A stretch of DNA of 63,051 nt from Burkholderia sp. SRS-46 (GTDB taxonomy: Bacteria > Pseudomonadota > Gammaproteobacteria > Burkholderiales > Burkholderiaceae), in assembly GCF_004343775.1 (NCBI RefSeq), contig NZ_PTXL01000017.1:1-63051 (forward strand), written 5' to 3'. The translations under genes and the position numbers were made by a program. Shown one piece after another: positions 60,777 to 63,051 of this stretch (the first letter of the stretch is position 1; each line of letters starts with the position of its first letter). Under the pieces are notes generated by a model, which ran no database searches, had not been told where the DNA came from, and saw nothing but the letters and a program-made list of their open reading frames with translations.

Positions 60777-62084
60777 TCATGTATGGGTTGCGTTGCCGTG
60801 CTGGCTGCGTTTGTCAGGGTGTGCGGGCAGCGCGCCGCTCATGCGGAGATTGACCATCTTGCTCAATGTTTCGAACCAGAACGGCGCGCCCAGCGACACC
60901 GCGACGATCGTCAGCAAGAGCCCGGCCAGTTTCGTGAGCCACTCGCAGGGGGCGTTCTTCAGCACTGCCCATTTGGCGGTTGTCCATCCGAGCACCGCCT
61001 CGAGGTCGATGAATGCCTGGCGTCGCGCATCCGCGGCGATACCGCCCGGCGCGGCGCTCGCTCGCGACACGCGCGTCATGCCGTCCGCGCCGGCCTTCGG
61101 ATCCTGCTGAACCACCTCGATGGCCGTGGCCGAAATCTGCGCGAGCAGCACCTTGTTGTGCGCGAACGCCGACGCAAGCGAAATCGTGTCGACATTCGCC
61201 GCGACGACGATCACGGACGCGATCACCATCAGCACGAATTGCGACCAGCGCTTGTACCAGCCGGTGACGCGTTGCATGACACTGCCGTACCACGCGTCGA
61301 CGTTGGCGATGAACGCCGCGACATGCTGCTCGGCCGAGACGGTTTCCTGCCGCATGAGCGCGACGTCGCGACGGGCCTTCGCCAGCAGCAGCAACAGCGA
61401 TTCGCTCGTGTGGCTCGAGGGCAGGCTGCGAACGGCCACCTCGATGTTCGCCAGCGGATCGGGGCATGCCGTGGCCAGCCGGCGCCCTGCTTCCAGCGCT
61501 TTCGACAACGCCTCGGTGGCGGCCTGTACCTGTTCGACGTGAGTGGGGGATTCGACGCGTTCCGCAAGACGATCGGCGGTATCGAAAGCGGCTTTTGCGG
61601 CTTGCGCGTCCTGTAGCCGCGCGTTCGCCTCCTGCAGCGCGACGCGGGTTCGCGCCATCGCCGCCTGCCTGACGGCCGGATCGGCTTCCTGCTGGGCCGC
61701 GTGGAATGCCTCTTTGCAGCGATCCGCCCGCGCCTGGAAGGCCGGCGAGATTGCCGCGCCTCGCGACGACAGCATGTCGACGAGCGCATGGGCGAACGTT
61801 GCCGATGACATGTAGGAAGGCCATCGATTCGCCTTCGTCGGAATCGCGGCATGTTGGGAAATGCTGCAGACCAGTCCGTGCGAATACAGTTGCTGCGCGA
61901 GACGCTTATATGACGGATCGTTAAGTAAATTTTTAATGCCGACGCAAAGTGTTTTTCCGCGATGATTCAGAACCCATGCAATCGCCTCGGTTATCGAAGA
62001 GCACACCAGGCTGATCGAAAGGTAAATGAATACCAGCCCCGTTGCAATCTCGAGGGTATTGGAGCCAAGCATGTCGGCCACCAT
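60777..62084 (-). CDS. Multi-span membrane protein of unknown function
   Basis: A 435-residue protein. One TM segment near residues 10-40 (LEIATGLVFIYLSISLVCSS-type), a long helical, Ala/Gln/Glu-rich middle (~95-260, probably coiled coil), then two TM segments around WSQFVLMVIASVIVVAANVDTISL and WLTKLAGLLLTIVAVSLGAPFWF. I recognise no family. It lies upstream of and co-directional with the DUF2235 lipase gene, so the two may work together, for instance as an effector and its membrane partner or immunity factor. No clear ribosome binding site was seen; starts at 62138, 62084 or 62072 are all possible. GC is lower in its 5' region. Confidence 0.65.
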   Translation of the reverse strand: MVADMLGSNTLEIATGLVFIYLSISLVCSSITEAIAWVLNHRGKTLCVGIKNLLNDPSYKRLAQQLYSHGLVCSISQHAAIPTKANRWPSYMSSATFAHALVDMLSSRGAAISPAFQARADRCKEAFHAAQQEADPAVRQAAMARTRVALQEANARLQDAQAAKAAFDTADRLAERVESPTHVEQVQAATEALSKALEAGRRLATACPDPLANIEVAVRSLPSSHTSESLLLLLAKARRDVALMRQETVSAEQHVAAFIANVDAWYGSVMQRVTGWYKRWSQFVLMVIASVIVVAANVDTISLASAFAHNKVLLAQISATAIEVVQQDPKAGADGMTRVSRASAAPGGIAADARRQAFIDLEAVLGWTTAKWAVLKNAPCEWLTKLAGLLLTIVAVSLGAPFWFETLSKMVNLRMSGALPAHPDKRSQHGNATHT

Positions 62085-62321
62085 CGATGTAGTAGTTTGC
62101 GCTTGATGACGATTTCGGCGTTTATCCCCGCGCCGCATGGAAGAAGAATAGTTTGGCGGCGCAGTCTGGGAATGATGGTTATCCCGAGTACTTCAATGTC
62201 GATCGATAATTTTACAGGCAGTAATGGTTGCGTATCGAAATTGAATGGCTCATGAATTAAATCACCAATTACGTGAATGGCGAATGCTCCGCCGATTTAT
62301 CGAATATATCGGGATGGTTTT

Positions 62322-62846
62322 TCAGGAAATCATGCGAATCGATCGAATGCAATCGTCCGCGAGCTGCTGATAAATGCGCGTGCCGTTCGCCTTCGCCGCG
62401 ATCTCCGCGTCGCTCAGCCGCCGCACCACCCGCCCCGGCACGCCCGCCAGCAGCACGCCGGGCGGCACGTCGTAGCCGGCCTTCACGAACGCGCACGCGG
62501 CGACGATCGTGCGCGCGCCGATCGTCGCACCGTCCATCACGACCGCGTTCATCCCGATCATCGTGTCGGGCGCGAGCGTCGCGCCGTGCACGATCGCGCC
62601 GTGGCCGACGTGGCTGTTCACGCCGAGCCGGCACGTCTCGCCGATGCCGACGTGCAGCACGCAGCCATCCTGCACGTTGCTGCCGTCCTCGATCACGATC
62701 GCGCCGAAGTCGCCGCGCAGGCTCGCGTGCGGGCCGATGTAGCAGCGCGCGCCGATCGTCACGTCGCCGATCACGACGGCGCTCGGGTGGATGTACGCGG
62801 ACGCGTCGATGCGCGGTCGCATGCCGTTGAATTCGAAGCGCGCCAT
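62322..62846 (-). CDS. Gamma-carbonic-anhydrase-like left-handed beta-helix protein
   Basis: A 174-residue hexapeptide-repeat protein (PaaY/CaiE/YrdA type). The repeats IHPSAVVIGDVTIGARCYIGPHASLRGDFGAI and GCVLHVGIGETCRLGVNSHVGHGAIVHG show the His residues that bind metal in the trimer interface (DGCVLH and VGHGAIVHG). Such proteins are thioesterase- or carbonic-anhydrase-like; the activity here is unknown. It is followed 35 bp upstream by etfA, transcribed in the same direction, and by an AT-rich region on the other side. Confidence 0.88.
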   Translation of the reverse strand: MARFEFNGMRPRIDASAYIHPSAVVIGDVTIGARCYIGPHASLRGDFGAIVIEDGSNVQDGCVLHVGIGETCRLGVNSHVGHGAIVHGATLAPDTMIGMNAVVMDGATIGARTIVAACAFVKAGYDVPPGVLLAGVPGRVVRRLSDAEIAAKANGTRIYQQLADDCIRSIRMIS

Positions 62847-62881
62847 CGGTCGGGGGCGTGTGCGGAGATGACGGACGCCGC

Positions 62882-63051
62882 TCAGAGCGCCGCGGCCGCT
62901 TCCGGCACGAGCGTGAACAGGTCACCGACGAGGCCGTAGTCGGCCACGCTGAAGATCGGTGCTTCGGGATCCTTGTTGATCGCGACGATCACCTTCGAAT
63001 CCTTCATGCCGGCCAGGTGCTGGATCGCACCCGAGATACCCACCGCGATGT
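62882..63051 (-). CDS. etfA: Electron transfer flavoprotein alpha subunit, C-terminal end (partial)
   Basis: The last ~55 codons of etfA, running off the right edge. The residues IAVGISGAIQHLAGMKDSK, then AINKDPEAPIFSVADYGLVGDLF, are the conserved FAD-binding C-terminus of EtfA. EtfAB passes electrons from acyl-CoA and other dehydrogenases to the quinone pool. Its etfB partner should lie beyond the window. Confidence 0.93.
   Translation of the reverse strand, partial: IAVGISGAIQHLAGMKDSKVIVAINKDPEAPIFSVADYGLVGDLFTLVPEAAAAL

Noticed and set aside
59418..62084. Type VI secretion cluster
   Set aside because: Only a Tle1-like lipase is present; no VgrG, Hcp, PAAR or sheath genes were seen.

Overview
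The window looks like part of a chromosome of a Burkholderia species, most likely of the Burkholderia cepacia complex and plausibly from a secondary replicon. The support is very high GC with strong third-position G/C, gene content of Burkholderia type (GTP-dependent PEP carboxykinase, an accessory FtsH beside a BCAM0308-type zinc-ribbon protein, many SDR enzymes, several ABC-type sulfur-uptake proteins) and dense packing with mostly short gaps. I saw no rRNA, tRNA, insertion sequence, prophage or CRISPR array. This placement is by recognition; no search was run.

Left part (1-24.3 kb). A leftward operon (4938-111) encodes a periplasmic molybdenum hydroxylase with 2Fe-2S and tri-heme cytochrome c partners. 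Then come a diguanylate cyclase and a small CrpP/Rmf-like protein. From 7.8 to 16.0 kb lies a rightward organosulfur cluster: a deacylase, a GNAT acetyltransferase, two paralogous substrate-binding proteins, two flavin monooxygenases and a fused permease-ATPase. Its parts match the Bacillus ytm (S-(2-succino)cysteine / S-alkylcysteine) pathway. A convergent SsuD-like monooxygenase and an SsuA-like binding protein follow. Next are an alpha/beta hydrolase with an overlapping MarR regulator behind two palindromic boxes, a secreted Asp-box beta-propeller, and a ZnuD-like TonB receptor behind a Zur-like palindrome.

Middle part (24.7-36.9 kb). A chemoreceptor sits behind a flagellar sigma-28-type promoter. 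A stress or low-oxygen block follows: a short class II ribonucleotide reductase with an Fnr/Anr-like box, trehalose-phosphate synthase OtsA, an exported protein with a recognisable Cry delta-endotoxin domain I (the most surprising gene here), an OsmC protein, a second FtsH and a BCAM0308-type protein. A Tat-exported AcpA-type acid phosphatase has a Pho-box-like repeat upstream.

Right part (37-59.3 kb). A large catabolic-looking region carries a KstD-type flavoprotein, eight classical SDRs, an epimerase-like enzyme, three NTF2/SnoaL-fold proteins, an EthD protein, a Dabb protein, an MDR dehydrogenase and an AraC regulator with a tandem 22-bp repeat. It is interrupted by pckG and by a separate module for 3-hydroxyaspartate (a dehydratase plus an iminosuccinate-reductase-like enzyme, with a YheO-type regulator and a YbaK deacylase). 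The substrate of the SDR-rich region cannot be read from the sequence.

Right edge (59.4-63.05 kb). A Tle1-like DUF2235 lipase is paired with a membrane protein of unknown function in locally AT-richer DNA. A gamma-carbonic-anhydrase-like protein and the 3' end of etfA close the window.
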